From: Cacajao melanocephalus
Taxonomy: Eukaryota; Chordata; Mammalia; Primates; Pitheciidae
Length of the DNA stretch: 64,000 nt
NCBI GenBank assembly: GCA_963573385.1
Contig: CAUYLG010004978.1
Coordinates: 1-64,000, forward strand
Direction of reading: 5' to 3'
Positions 47,326 to 60,269 of this stretch are shown here, in pieces (within the stretch, counting starts at the first letter, position 1; every line of letters begins with the position of its first letter). The notes beneath the pieces are model-generated. The model was not told the origin of the DNA and searched no databases. It saw nothing but the letters and a program-made list of their open reading frames with translations. A program made the translations under genes and the position numbers.

Positions 47326-48239
47326 ATACATGGGAGATTCACCATCAACATTATAGAAAGGTAGACTGGAATAGAGCTGAGGAGTGAGTTCTGAGCCACT
47401 TTTCAGCCATGGAATTTGTGGCAGATGATTTGATTTCTCTGCACCTCTGTTCTCTCGCATATAAAATGGAGCTAAAAGAAGGAAAGCTGTGTTTTGTTTC
47501 ATGGCGAAGATTAACGAATGTGTACAAGTAAGGTGCTTTAAATGACGCCTGGTACATACAAACAGCTTGGTAAATGTTACATTGTATTGTGAATGCACAC
47601 ATTCTTTCCTCTACCTAATTTTGAATCCCCTCATATCCCCCTACCCAGAGACCAGACTCCTATTCATCCTTTATATGCCTTTTATGGCCCTTCCATGACC
47701 TTTCTAGGTTTTCTCTCCTTGGTCCACCCCAATCTGGCATATGGAGAAGTTGTGTGTGGACGTGCTAAGATCCCCCAAGGCCCTGGAGTGGCTGGGACCT
47801 GAGTTTGTCCCTTTGTTCATGTTTGCATCCCTTCCATACCAGCATAGACAGTTGGGTCTGCTGACACTTCTTGAGTTAAATTGACTCACTTTACGTTGAC
47901 ACTAGTGAGAGAATAGAGAGGCAAGTGTCTGGGATGGTGCTGAGGGACAAGAGGACACCATGTGGCTTCATCACAGTAACATCAGCATCTTATCTGTGAC
48001 ACGAAAGCTGGACATAGAGCTGGGAAGAACTTTGAGGGCATCCAGCACTCAATGACCCTAACCCCAGAGAACATCACTGCATAGAGGAACTAGGGAGAGA
48101 TCAGCCACGTCCAAAAATCCCAAATGGTCTTAGCAGGAAAAGACTCCAAACCTCGGATGCTGTCTGCCCCTTAGACCTCCTAAGTGCTCAAAACTCAAGA
48201 GCCCTTGGCCAAATTCAGAGTTTATGTCTGATTCCACAT
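47326..48239. other. Intergenic stretch, one MIR-like piece
   Basis: 47370-47530 carries a forward MIR-like core (GAGTTCTGAGCCACTTTTCA, TCTCGCATATAAAATGGAGC). Nothing else was recognised. Confidence 0.4.
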
Positions 48240-48570
48240 CAGAATGTGACTGTGTTTGCAGGTAAGATCTTTACAGATGCAATTACATAAAGTGAGGTCA
48301 TGTGGGTGGGCCCCAACCCAATATAACTGGTGTCATTATAAGAAGCGGTTAGAACACAGACATGTGCAGAGGGGAGACCACGTGAAGACACAGAGCAGAG
48401 ACAGCCATCTCCAGGGCAAGGAGAGAGGCCTCAGGAGAAACCAAGTCCTGCGAACACCTTGACGTTGGACTTCGAGCCTCCAGAACTATGAGAAAATAAA
48501 TTTCTGTTTTTTAAGCCAACAAAGTCTGTGGTACTTCATTGTGACAGCCCTAGCCAACTAACACGCCATG
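48240..48570 (+). mobile_element. MaLR-like solo LTR
   Basis: GACTGTGTTTGCAGGTAAGA, AAAGTGAGGTCATGTGGGTG, CAATATAACTGGTGTCATTA, TCCAGAACTATGAGAAAATA, AAGCCAACAAAGTCTGTGGT and GCCAACTAACACG are ordered 3'-part landmarks of an MLT1-like LTR. Family name not certain. Confidence 0.7.
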
Positions 48571-48720
48571 GAATCTCTCTGAGCCTCAATTTATTTCCCT
48601 GATCTCCTGTTTTCTCAGCTGTAAAATGGGTGTCATAATACCTGACATTGTAAGATTATTTTGAAAATAGAATGAATCATAAACTTAAAGTGCCTGGAAC
48701 ATGGGAGATTTCCCCCAGAT
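48571..48720 (+). repeat. MIR fragment
   Basis: GAATCTCTCTGAGCCTCAAT, CTCAGCTGTAAAATGGGTGT, CATAATACCTGACATTGTAA and AAAGTGCCTGGAACATGG follow forward MIR. Confidence 0.75.
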
Positions 48721-48917
48721 TTCAGTTCCTCTCCCTTTCTTTCTGTGACCAATTTCTAATTTGTTCTTTTCTGTTGCTGAATAGTGTTCCACGGCATGGC
48801 TGTGCTAAAGTTTCTTTAAACATTTCCCCACTGAAGGGCATCTTGGTTGCTTCCAGTGTTTGGTTATACAATTAAAGCTGCTGTGAATGATCCTATAAAG
48901 GTTCCTGTGTAGACATA

Positions 48918-49176
48918 AGTTTTCCTTCCTTCTTCTTCTTTCTCCCTTGTCTTCTTTCCCCCGTCTCCTCCTTCCTATTCTTCTTTTCATTTTCTTTCTC
49001 TTCCCCTTCTTCCTCCTCCCTCTCCTCTTCTCTCTCCTCTTTTATCCTCCTCCTTTTCCTCTTCCTTCTTTCCTCCTTCTCTTTCCCCTCCTCTTCTGTT
49101 CCTCCTCCTTTTCCTCTTCCTTCTTTCCTCCTTCTCTTTCCCCTCCTCTTCTGCTCCTCCTCCTTTTCCTTCTCTG
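48918..49176. repeat. Polypyrimidine tract with a 55-bp tandem unit
   Basis: About 260 bp almost purely C and T. Within it CCCCTCCTCTTCTG occurs at 49085 and again at 49140, so 49045-49170 is a tandem repeat of a 55-bp unit, a little over two copies. Open frames here (poly-Phe/Leu/Pro or Lys/Glu/Arg) are artefacts. Confidence 0.92.
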
Positions 49177-50007
49177 AAGTTTGTTGCATTGTCCTGGATG
49201 CAGAGGAGTGAGGCTAACTGACTTTTCCAGTCTACAGCTCATTATCATCCACCCAGCACTCACCTGTTGGTTCTTGTGTTGCCCTTCCACCCCAGTCCCT
49301 CTCCAAACCTCCCCTTCGCAGCCAGAGGCAGCGTCTCTAACACGTGTGTCCCTGTACATGCACATGTACATTGCAGGATGAGGTACATGTGATTCTAATT
49401 TACATCATTGGTGGTGACTGGAGGCCTCCTGCCCATTTTATGTCTTTTGTTCAGCTCTGGGTGTCGGCTCTTTCCCTGTTGTTCTATGCACATCCTCTTG
49501 TTTTGAATGGCTGCTTTTACTTCTCCTTCCTCCAAATCAGACACCTAGGCTGCCTCCAGCTCCTTATCACTGCAGGCAATACCTGGATAAGTATCATCCG
49601 ACATGTCCCTTTATGATCCTTGGCAAAGTGTCTCAGGGGCATATACACAGAAGGGTGTTCCCAGGCCATAGGGCACACGCTTGGTTGATTTTATTAAGCA
49701 ATGCTAGATTGTTCTGCAGAAGGGCTGCCCAGCCTACATTGGGAGGAGGTGTGTGGCCATGCAGGCTTCGCATTTTTAGTGGGTCTTCTCCAGGAAGTGG
49801 AGGGGGGTGGGGGGGGGAGGGTGTGGCTTTAAGAAAGCAATGACTCCCAGCCCTTGGTCCCAAGCAGCCAGCAGTTGACAGACAAGACCACCCATGGAAG
49901 TGCCACATCCCCCATCCAGAGCTTGGGAGAACTGGATCTATAATAGAATATCATGTGCCTAGAATGTTGTTCTCCCTAGAGCAAGAACGTGAACCAGTAG
50001 GACTTCT

Positions 50008-50077
50008 ATAGATATACAGATACATTCAGAGATAGAGATAGAGATAGATAGACACAGAGATAGAGACAGATTTATAT
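50008..50077. repeat. GATA/GACA-rich simple repeat
   Basis: TAGATATACAGATACATTCA, GAGATAGAGATAGAGATAGA, TAGACACAGAGATAGAGACA. Imperfect. Confidence 0.85.
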
Positions 50078-50409
50078 ATAATTCACTGCCATGATTATGA
50101 GGGCTTGCATGTCCGAAATCTGTAGGGAGGATCTGCAAACTGGAGATCCTCAGGCAGGAGTGGATACTGAAGTCTGCAGATGTAATATTTGTCCACCTAA
50201 ATGTGGAATAGGGAAAACCTGCCTACTTGGGCTTGCTCCTAAAGACAGGCCAATAAGCACCCAATGCTGGGCCCTTTCTTAGCCCTCCACCACACCCACC
50301 TAGGATGGGTTCAAGCTTCTTCCCAATCCCGTTTTTCTTCCTCCCTTTGCTATCCCTCTTCTCCTCCATCTATCTCCCCATCTCCATGCTATCCAGTCAC
50401 AGCACAATG

Positions 50410-50670
50410 ATGAGAGACTACAGATGCTGAAGAGTGGACCCAGAATGACTTCCCAGGGTTCTAATCCTAGCTTCTTGTCTATTAGCTGGGTGTCCTTGGG
50501 CAAGTTACTTAACCCCTCCGTGCTTCACATCTCTTGTCTGCCAAGCAAGGATGATAGCAATAGAACCTACATTATAAGGTTGTTCTAAAATTAAATGGCT
50601 TATCACATAAAAGGAAAATAGAACAGGGTTGGACCGTGGTAAGTTCTAAGTAAGTAGGAGTTAATATTAC
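50410..50670 (+). repeat. MIR, nearly complete
   Basis: GGGTTCTAATCCTAGCTTCT, TATTAGCTGGGTGTCCTTGG, GCAAGTTACTTAACCCCTCC, CATTATAAGGTTGTTCTAAA and TAAGTTCTAAGTAAGTAGGA follow forward MIR along its full core. Confidence 0.85.
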
Positions 50671-50889
50671 TATTTATGATGAGAACAAGGATTAGAGCCT
50701 TCACTTCTACAGGTAAAAAGGGATGAAGAATGAGGAAACAAGTGCAATTCAGTGTGGGAAGGTAAGACAGCAGGAGAGCTTCGTCAGGTGAACAGCACAT
50801 AGTGGACGTGGAAAAATTCCACGAACTAACATATTAACAGTTCCTTGAAAGTATTGAGAAAGGGCATTTAACTCTGTCTCTGGGGTCTC

Positions 50890-52560
50890 CGAAGGTGAGT
50901 TGGATTGTATGTGCTAATTTGGCTGAGGTTGAGAATGACAACAACCAGAACCTCCTTCTCTGTATCATTCCAAAATTATGTGTCCAAAAGTGAAACTTGA
51001 ATGATTTTAGAAGGACAGAAGTAAGGATGAAGCGATCACTCTAGAATATGGACATGATTCCTTCAACTTCTACCTGGGTCAAGAAGGATAACATGCAAAG
51101 CGTTAAAGGTCCTGGCACCAGCTCTCCTAGAATATTTTAGTAGTGATAAATAATTTAAGCACTTTAGGGTCCGTTGGTTGCTCTCCAATACACTGGAGAA
51201 CTTAGGGAAAGAAACTGATCTTTGGACTTTAAGTTCCCAGCTCAAAATCTGAATACTGAACGACAAAACTTCTACTGTGGTCCTGAAAGAAATCCTTGTC
51301 TTTTGTAGCCAAAGGATTCACATTTATGAAAGCCAAACACAACACCAAGTCCCGGCATGACTGAATTATAATGCAAGTTGAATTCACAAATTTGCAAGGA
51401 AGGAGGAGTTGGGAGAGTGGAACCCTCGCTATTGAGATGGGAACATATGGATGGATTCCAAATGAATTTGAGGACCTGGAACTCCCGAATTCTGTGAGCT
51501 TTCTTTCCCATTGAAAGCACTTCCTCCCTACCTGAGAGGTTGAGTTCTCCACGTTCATAGAACCTATTATGAAACATACTGAGGCAGCTGCCCTCAAGGG
51601 AGCCAGTCCTCCCAAAGATCCACCCCACTGCCTGTGACTGCATCTAGACTTATCACCAGATGCAATCTCCAGCAGCACCAGGGGATACAATATATCACCT
51701 ACAAAATGTTGCTAATTTGCATCAACAGACACTTGGAGTATATGAATTTAAATAATTTATAAGAATGTTGGATCAGGATAAAAGGAACACGATGTTGGCA
51801 CAGGCCATATCCACTGACATGGACTCCCTAGCTAGAGATTCTAGATTTAATGCATCAACCAGCTCAAGCAGCTGGGAATAGTTCTAACAGTTTGTTTGGT
51901 AAATTCACTGAAACCTGGACCCCAAAGTGGCCACTATGGAATAAAACGGAGATGCAGTGCTTCCTTGGTGTTCCATAATGGACTTAGGGAGATCAGATTA
52001 CTAGCATGAGTTTTCACACCTTCTGCTCACACACACCTGAGTTGTACCCCCAGGAAGGTCCAGAGGACACTCCTTTTCCCAAGCCTATGGGATACACTGG
52101 TGAAGGGAACACCGGCAACCGTGAAGGCCTCTGCTGGGGTCATCCTCTGCAGGCTGGTGCTTGCAGTGGGGTGTGCTCCTATTAAACGGGTTCCCTGAAT
52201 TCACCAAAAACGATGAAGTTCCAGACTGGAATCTGCAAGAGATCAGGAGGGTGTGGATACCGAAATGGGAAGCAAAATTAAAATAAAAATTCAGTGGGCT
52301 GATTAATGCCTGCTCTCTGACTCCACCCCTACTCTCTCCTCCTAGATCTTCACTGCCCCAGTTTCCCATTTATGTAAGCCCAGATGCTTAAAATTCCCAT
52401 ATGGAATAAGGTTCATAAATAAATTGCCATGTGCAATAAATGGAATCCAGTATCCCCTTACTGTGACTCTTCCTGTCTCATGGAATCCTGAGTGACACAG
52501 ATGCTTACTGGAGGACAGAAGCTCTGAGCAGAATCTTGAACAATGAGTAAGAGTTTGCAG
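50890..52560. other. Unresolved stretch, possibly decayed MaLR/ERVL internal sequence
   Basis: Segments such as 51060-51270 and 52090-52200 resemble sequence between MaLR LTRs, but I see no flanking LTR pair, no intact frame and no catalytic motif. An open frame of 153 codons on the minus strand (51229-51690) has no recognisable domain. It could equally be unique DNA. Confidence 0.3.
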
Positions 52561-53334
52561 CAAAGCACGTGATGAAGGGCATTGCGGGAAGAGTCAGAGC
52601 ATAGGCAGAGTCTGGTCCTATGGGAACTCTGGGTTGGCCAAGCCTTATCTGAGCTGACAGGAGGGAAAAGTGGGAGTGGTGGGACAGGAGACAGGAGGTA
52701 GTCAAAGATGGTCTGGGGTATAAGGCTAAGGAAATTTGTTTCTCACATCTAGAAAACCCCAATTTCTTCTGGAGCCCTCCCTAATCTCCCTTTTCTCTGA
52801 ACCACTCCTGCCTATACAGTAGACATGAGTCATTCAAATACAGAGCTATGTGGCTGCAAAGATGCAGAGAGTGGTGGCCTCTTCTTCAGCACATGGATGG
52901 GGTGCTGAGGCCCAGGGGAGCCACTAATTTGCCCAGTGCCCCTCAGGAACTGTTGGGCAGCTGGGCTGACTCTTCTAATCCTGATTTCCCCGATGGCCAG
53001 CCAGGCTCCATCCCTATATCTGGTGTGGCCACTGCCCTGAACCTATGCATCCTGAGCAGGTTACTCAGCAGGTTACTCAGTCGTGAAAGAAACCACTCAG
53101 CTCTTCTCAGGGTGGGTACTCTCCTGGGGTGACACCATCCCTGCTGGGTGTAGGTCACAATGCCTACATGGTGGTAGTGTAGGTGATAAGTGATCAAATT
53201 GTGCATTTTAAGATGGGGATGACAGGATTTAACAACAGATAAACAAGAAAGGGCAGAAGGAGGAGATTAATATGTACTGAGCATCTGCTAGGCTCCTAGT
53301 GTTGTCCTCAGAGTTTTCAAATATGTTGACATAA
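52561..53334. other. Intergenic stretch with no recognised element
   Basis: About 0.8 kb. No gene supported. Confidence 0.4.
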
Positions 53335-53935
<601 letters not shown>

Positions 53936-53959
53936 CCAGGAAACTCATCCAGTTACCTC

Positions 53960-54115
53960 ATTTCATCCCCACAGCCTCCAGTGGAACATGTCTTCAGCCC
54001 ATTTTACAGATGGGAAATCTGAGGCTCAGAGAAGGTAAATAGCTCCTATGTGATGAAACACTGGCAGGAAGTGGAGTCTGATTCCAGCCCGCCTGCATCC
54101 ACAGCACATGCTCTT
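53960..54115 (-). repeat. MIR fragment
   Basis: CAGCCCATTTTACAGATGGG, GAGGCTCAGAGAAGGTAAAT and GAAGTGGAGTCTGATTCCAG follow reverse-strand MIR. Confidence 0.75.
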
Positions 54116-54119
54116 CCAC

Positions 54120-54315
54120 TCTGCCATGTTTTGCAAAGTAGGCTCCAAGGATGCTCTTCCTCTGACTCACCCGGAGGTGTTTGTTTAAAAGCAAATTTGC
54201 AAACACTTAGCAGACACACTGACTCAGAACCTCTGGGTCACAGTCCTGGGAATTTGTGTGTTTTAAAAGCTTCCAGGTGAATTCCATGCACCAGGGCTTT
54301 GAGAATGTCTATTCA
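54120..54315 (+). mobile_element. MER5A-like hAT-Charlie remnant
   Basis: CACACTGACTCAGAACCTCT, GGGTCACAGTCCTGGGAATT, TAAAAGCTTCCAGGTGAATT and GGGCTTTGAGAATGTCT follow MER5A to its end. Confidence 0.7.
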
Positions 54316-55519
54316 GCAATGTGCTGCATTTGATGTGGGCCAGCTGCTAAGCCTTAGGAGCTCAAGAAGGAAGACATTCTCATCGCGGGCCCCACCAGGC
54401 CCCCAGGTGGCTCCCTGGGCATGATTCAGGGGCTGGGGTCACTCTAGGCTCCTGGTACAGGCTGACTTTGAAACTACCGTTTTGGAGAAAACTCTCCCGT
54501 TTTCTCCACGAGTGCTTTAGAAGCACTCAACACCCAGGACAAGCACAATATCACTCCGCTTCCCGTGGCAGAGCTGTATGGCAGCTGCTTGCTGCTTCCC
54601 AGCCTGGAATGCCTGCTTCCTGCTTGCTGCCAACCCAAACGAGTGCAGCCTCCAAGCCCCACGTGCACCCAGATCTTCCACTAAGCCTGCCAAACACTCC
54701 AGCCCACACTCTCCTCCTTCTCAGAACACTTGGAAGGCTCTGGAACCCTGCGTGCTTCTCACTCAGAGAGGCCCAGACCTGGGTAATGGCACCGCCGTAG
54801 TCGGGATCCAATCCTGGCCCCTGACTGGCACTTGACTTTGGACAATGACTTGCTTCTGTGAGCCCAAAGGTGAACCCAGAAACGCTGTTTATGCCTCTGT
54901 AAAATGGAGAGGATGTTAGCACCTGCCTCATCTGTGGATCTGCATTCATGAATCAAAACCCGAGGTGGGCTTGGTGGAGGCCCCAGCAAGTGGTTCTTCT
55001 AGAAGCAGCCAGTAGTGCTCTTGTCACAGGGATCTGAGACACAGAGAGGTGCACATTTCCTGTGATTTAAAACTCACAAAAACCCCGTGAGGTAGACAGC
55101 ACCATCCTCCCTTTATAAAAGAGGGTGAGCAGGTTATTCTTATATTGACCATCTATTGAGCACCTACCGCATGCAAGTCATGGAGCCAGACCACAGGGCG
55201 CACAGAGATGAAAGGGTGTGATGTTGCCACGATGGCTGACAGCAGGAGCCTCACATCCAGCTGGGAATCTTTGTGGCTGGAGCTGAAGTCCTGGGGCAAC
55301 AGGGGTGAAAGCTAGACACAGAGCCCCGGCTGAGTCCCCCACAGCAGAAGAAAGGGCAAGATCCCAAGGCTAGAGTATGAGGCCCCGCTGCATACCAGAA
55401 CTGGACAGCAGGAGCGGACTCTCCCATTGCAGCCCTAAAAACCCAAACTACATTGGCTGGAGCAGCCGCAACAATGAATCCCATGGGCACCATGTTGAGC
55501 CATAGAAACTAAATGCGAA
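54316..55519. other. Intergenic stretch with no recognised element
   Basis: About 1.2 kb, G/C-rich for the region. Weak MIR/L2 look near 55050-55200 (TTGAGCACCTACCGCATGCA). Open frames of 110-132 codons on both strands at 54468-54949 overlap each other and show no domain; not called. Confidence 0.4.
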
Positions 55520-56025
<506 letters not shown>

Positions 56026-56323
56026 AAAGTCAGTTTTTAAAAGAAGAATAAGCCTAACTACCTGTCTGTCTCAGGGACTGCCCATGGGGCAGGGAGGATC
56101 TGTGTCCTGGTCTGAAGGCCTGAGACCCCAGGGATGCTCCAAGTCAAAGGCCCTCAGAGACTCTGCAGGTCTGGGGTGGGAAGGGGTCTCTGGCTGCCAC
56201 ACAGATCCCCAACTGAATGTGAGGCTCCTGCAGTGAGCCACCAGGGCCAAATAATGCCCTTTCATCTCTGTGTGCCCTGTGGTCTGGCTCTGTGCCTTGC
56301 ATGCATTAGGAGGTCATCGCATT

Positions 56324-56622
<299 letters not shown>

Positions 56623-57039
56623 GCATTGGGTTTTGAAGCTTAAGTGAGCTGAGTTGCCCCCCATGGAAAGTCCAGGCTGCCAGGGACCATCTGGAGCAAG
56701 TCAAGAGCAGGGTGCTGCTGCTGTCTTTGCCTCATCCTTTCCATCACTTTGCTTATCTGCACACACCCCAAATTAGTTTTGCTCAAGATACCAGCAGCAA
56801 TACCTACCCTGAGCACATACAGAGCTGTGGGGTTTTATTGGTGAAGACAGGGATGGAGGTGAACCGAGACAACTGTGTCCCAGATCACAGCCATGTTTCA
56901 GGGAAACGACTCAGGAGTAGGGGTTGCAATCAAGATGGCCCAGGTTGGGAACACAGGCTGAGCCCCTGTGACAGAAAAGCAAAAAAGAAAATAAAGAGCA
57001 ACCATGTTCAGCTTCTATCATAATCTAAGCACTAAATTA

Positions 57040-57150
57040 GTCCCCATCGTGACCTAGGATGGCAATATTATCATTACCCCCATTTTACAGACAGGAGGAC
57101 TGAGGCTTAGAGAGGGCAGTGGCTTTCTAGGATCTCCCTACTATCATGTA
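57040..57150 (-). repeat. MIR fragment
   Basis: ATCATTACCCCCATTTTACA, GACAGGAGGACTGAGGCTTA and GAGAGGGCAGTGGC follow reverse-strand MIR. Confidence 0.7.
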
Positions 57151-58700
57151 ATGTGGCAAGGGTTTCCTTGTATATTTAGTGGAGGCCAGCCTGATGCCAA
57201 AGCTCTTGAGGAGGCTTGGGAGACCTCACCTGTGGCCAAGGATGGGGCTATGGGTGAGTTTCTGCCCAAGTAAGCTGTGGCTCAGGACCTGAGCGGCAAG
57301 AAAGAGACAGTCAGGGGTTTCCTACTGCCACCAGCCTCCCAGAGTAGACCTAGCTGTTTAAGGTAGGCATAAGGGGTACACCTCGGCCCCTCTGGCCTCT
57401 AGACAGGCCTGGTGTTGAGGGTGCCCCTTCAAAGGTTCCTCCATTCTTACTTGGGCCCCAGGAAGAGAGGTGGAGCCTCACCTGGGCCACCATGCCTGCA
57501 CTGCAGGGAGGCTAAGGTCTGAGAAGAACCCGCCCCCACCCTCCTCTGCCTTTCCAGAGCAGCCACACTGGTTCAGCAAAAATATGTTGTGATCATCTGA
57601 GTCATCCAGGAACGGGCATCTTGCCTCCTGTACAGTGTGGGCTCTGTGCATGTTCATGGGACAAATAATGACAAAAAAATAGACTGTGAGTAAATCTGGT
57701 GCAGATGGCCCCTGTAGGGGCCTCTGGGGTGCCTGGACTTGAGACAGCCTGTGGAATCTTCTGTGCATCTGGCTGTGGTCAAGGCGGTCTTACTGTTTGG
57801 TAGAGGAATGCTCTCGCCTAGCCTCTGTTCTCGAGCCCCCTCCACTAGCCCCCTCTTTGGAATTTATTTACAGCTGCCCTGGGAGATCTGCTGCAGAACT
57901 CGCCTGGAAGCTCTGCTCACAGCTGGATGCAAGGACCCCAGGCCCAGAGAGGGGGGAGTGTAAGGCCCACCACCATGGTTGAATACAGGCCGGATTCCAA
58001 ACGATGTCCCCACCATGGGCTCCCCTGTCCTTGCCATACACATCAGAAATCAGAAGCACCTACTGTGTGGTAGTCCCAAATGTGGGATACAGGAGTGACC
58101 CAGGCTGGACCCTACCCTCAAGGTGCAAGGGCAAGTGACAAGAATATGCATCCTAGAGGAGGGGTTTTATTGAGCACATACTATGAGTTAAGCTGCTTAA
58201 TAAATCCTTCTGCATCTCTTACTCAGTGCCAGGAACAGTTAAAAGTGATCAGTACTTCTCTCATCTCCACTTTATAGACAAGTGGAAACTTTATAGACAA
58301 TCTCTGTTTCCTGAGAGATTATGTGACTTATCCCACGGTGCACATCAGTAAGTAGCAGGAGGTAGAAGTTCAACCCAGGCCTATGTAGACAGTGTTGAAC
58401 CATCTGCCACATAAGAATGAGATCAGCCAAGGTGGCAACTAACAGACGAGCCCTGAGTCCCAGAGGAATTCCCTAACAGGTCTGAAAGGAGCAGTGGCTG
58501 GGTCTGCTGGTGGGAGTTGGAAGGAATTTGAGAGCCCCTTTTGGGGTATGGGATGAGGTCACACTGGGGAAACCAAGGCAGGAGCCGCTCACTAGGGAAT
58601 AGGCTGCCAGACAGATCTTATATCATAGAACTTAGTGGAAAAGAGGAAAAATGGAAGGAGGCTGTAGCACCCACCATTTACGTATATTAACAACTCACAA
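57151..58700. other. Intergenic stretch, one MIR-like piece
   Basis: A MIR/L2-like piece lies at about 58165-58420 (TATTGAGCACATACTATGAG, CTCCACTTTATAGACAAGTG). Otherwise nothing recognised in 1.5 kb. Confidence 0.4.
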
Positions 58701-58719
58701 AGGCATAGGACTTAGGAAC

Positions 58720-58885
58720 CTACTCTCTGGCTTGAGTCTGTAGTCAGATGCCTGCTAGCTGTGTGACCTGGAGCCAGTTCCTTTAGCCTTCTGTGCCTTT
58801 ATTTCCCCAAATATATTGAGCACCTACCTCAAAGGTACTTAGCACATGGTATGTACTCTACACGTGATTATTGAATGAACAACCT
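58720..58885 (+). repeat. MIR fragment
   Basis: GTCAGATGCCTGCTAGCTGT, GTGACCTGGAGCCAGTTCCT, TTAGCACATGGTATGTACTC follow forward MIR. Confidence 0.72.
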
Positions 58886-59419
58886 CACCGTGTGTTTACA
58901 AGGACACATGCAGACCAATCATCCAAGTTCAAGGATGCAGATCCTGTTGTCAGCGGGGAGCAGAGGAGAGGAATGGGGAATTAGAATCCAGGGAGTATGT
59001 GGATAAATTAAGTTCAGAGGAGACCCTGTTCAGAGAGGGATCCTGTGTGGCCTTGGCAGCATGCCATGAACCCTCTGCAGCACCGATTCCAATAAATCAC
59101 CATTGACAATGAAAATAAGTCACCCTGTGTGATGCCTATGGGGCTGATGCCTGGAGAAAGGGCAGATGATCACCTCCAGGCCCTGTAACCCTCACATTCC
59201 TACCTGGACTCAGCTGAATGATGCCCACCTCTGTCTTTCATTTACCCCTTGATGCTCCTCCATAAATGGTTCCTGGAGACCTGAAATGGGCTTCATGTTC
59301 CTCTTGGCATCCTAAGGGAGCAGAGTTTGACTCTTGAGGAGCACCTGTGGACACATTTGTCTTCTCCAAGTATTCCCGCCTTCCTCCCTTCATTCTTCAA
59401 CCCATACATCCCTTAACCA

Positions 59420-59720
59420 CCTCATTCAGCTACTTATTCATTGCTTCATTTGGTCATTGACTAAAAAAATATGTCTCAAGTACCCTCTGCATGCCAGGAT
59501 CTGTGCTGATGCTGGGGATACAGTATCAACGGGAAGAGGTGGGCCTTAGACCTCAAAATCTATGAGGGAAATGATCAATATTCAACAAACAAACAGTGTC
59601 GCACAGGGCTAGAACCATGAAAGAGGAAAGCAGGTGACTGAGCTACAGACCAGCCTGGAGGGCCTATTTAAATGAAGTGATTAGGACAGGGGGACATCCT
59701 TGCACAAGACTGCCCTGGGA
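59420..59720 (-). repeat. L2 fragment
   Basis: CTCTGCATGCCAGGATCTGT, GCTGATGCTGGGGATACAGT, TCTATGAGGGAAATGATCAA and CAAGACTGCCCTGGGAAG follow reverse-strand L2. Confidence 0.7.
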
Positions 59721-59894
59721 AGTCCTGGGAAATGGAACATTCCAAACAGTGCTATGATCTCCCTGCACTTGAGCACATCCATCCCTCTGCCCAACCATCC
59801 ATCATCTACTGAATTCATTCATTTCTTATTTATTCATTTATTTGTTTAACACATGAGGAATCTGGGTCTACTTGTGAAAAAAAATGAAGCTGCA

Positions 59895-60085
59895 CAGATT
59901 TGAGTTCGGATCACAATTTTGCTGTGTACTGGCCGAATGGCAGGGAACTGTTACTCATCTCTCTATGCTTCAGTTTCCTCATCTGTGGAATGGGGATAAC
60001 AATGTCTAATGGGAGATTGGTCGTGAGAATGAACTGAGATGAGGACTTAGCGGGATGGTAAATGGTATCTGGAACACGGCAGCTA
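59895..60085 (+). repeat. MIR, nearly complete
   Basis: TTGAGTTCGGATCACAATTT, ATGCTTCAGTTTCCTCATCT, GTGGAATGGGGATAACAATG and GTAAATGGTATCTGGAACAC follow forward MIR. Confidence 0.82.
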
Positions 60086-60269
60086 TTGTGCTGGTCTACC
60101 AGCCAGTTGCTAAGTGTTTGCCCAGCTCTTGTGGGGATGGATACACAACAACCCAATCACAGCAGCTGAGGCTGCAGCCCATTCTGGCTCCTCCAATCAG
60201 GAAGGTGGGGACACACCAATTATTCCCTTCTGGCCTCCTGATGTTCCTATCTGGTAGATACTAACATCA

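Noticed and set aside
48893..49371. Lys/Glu/Arg-rich open frames near 49 kb
   Set aside because: Artefact of the polypurine strand of the 48918-49176 tract.
51229..51690. A 153-codon minus-strand frame, possible retroviral or novel protein
   Set aside because: No catalytic motif, zinc knuckle or other domain could be seen, and no LTR pair surrounds it; left as unresolved.
54468..54949. Overlapping 110- and 132-codon frames on opposite strands
   Set aside because: G/C-rich DNA with few stops; no domain, no splice support, and both strands open equally.
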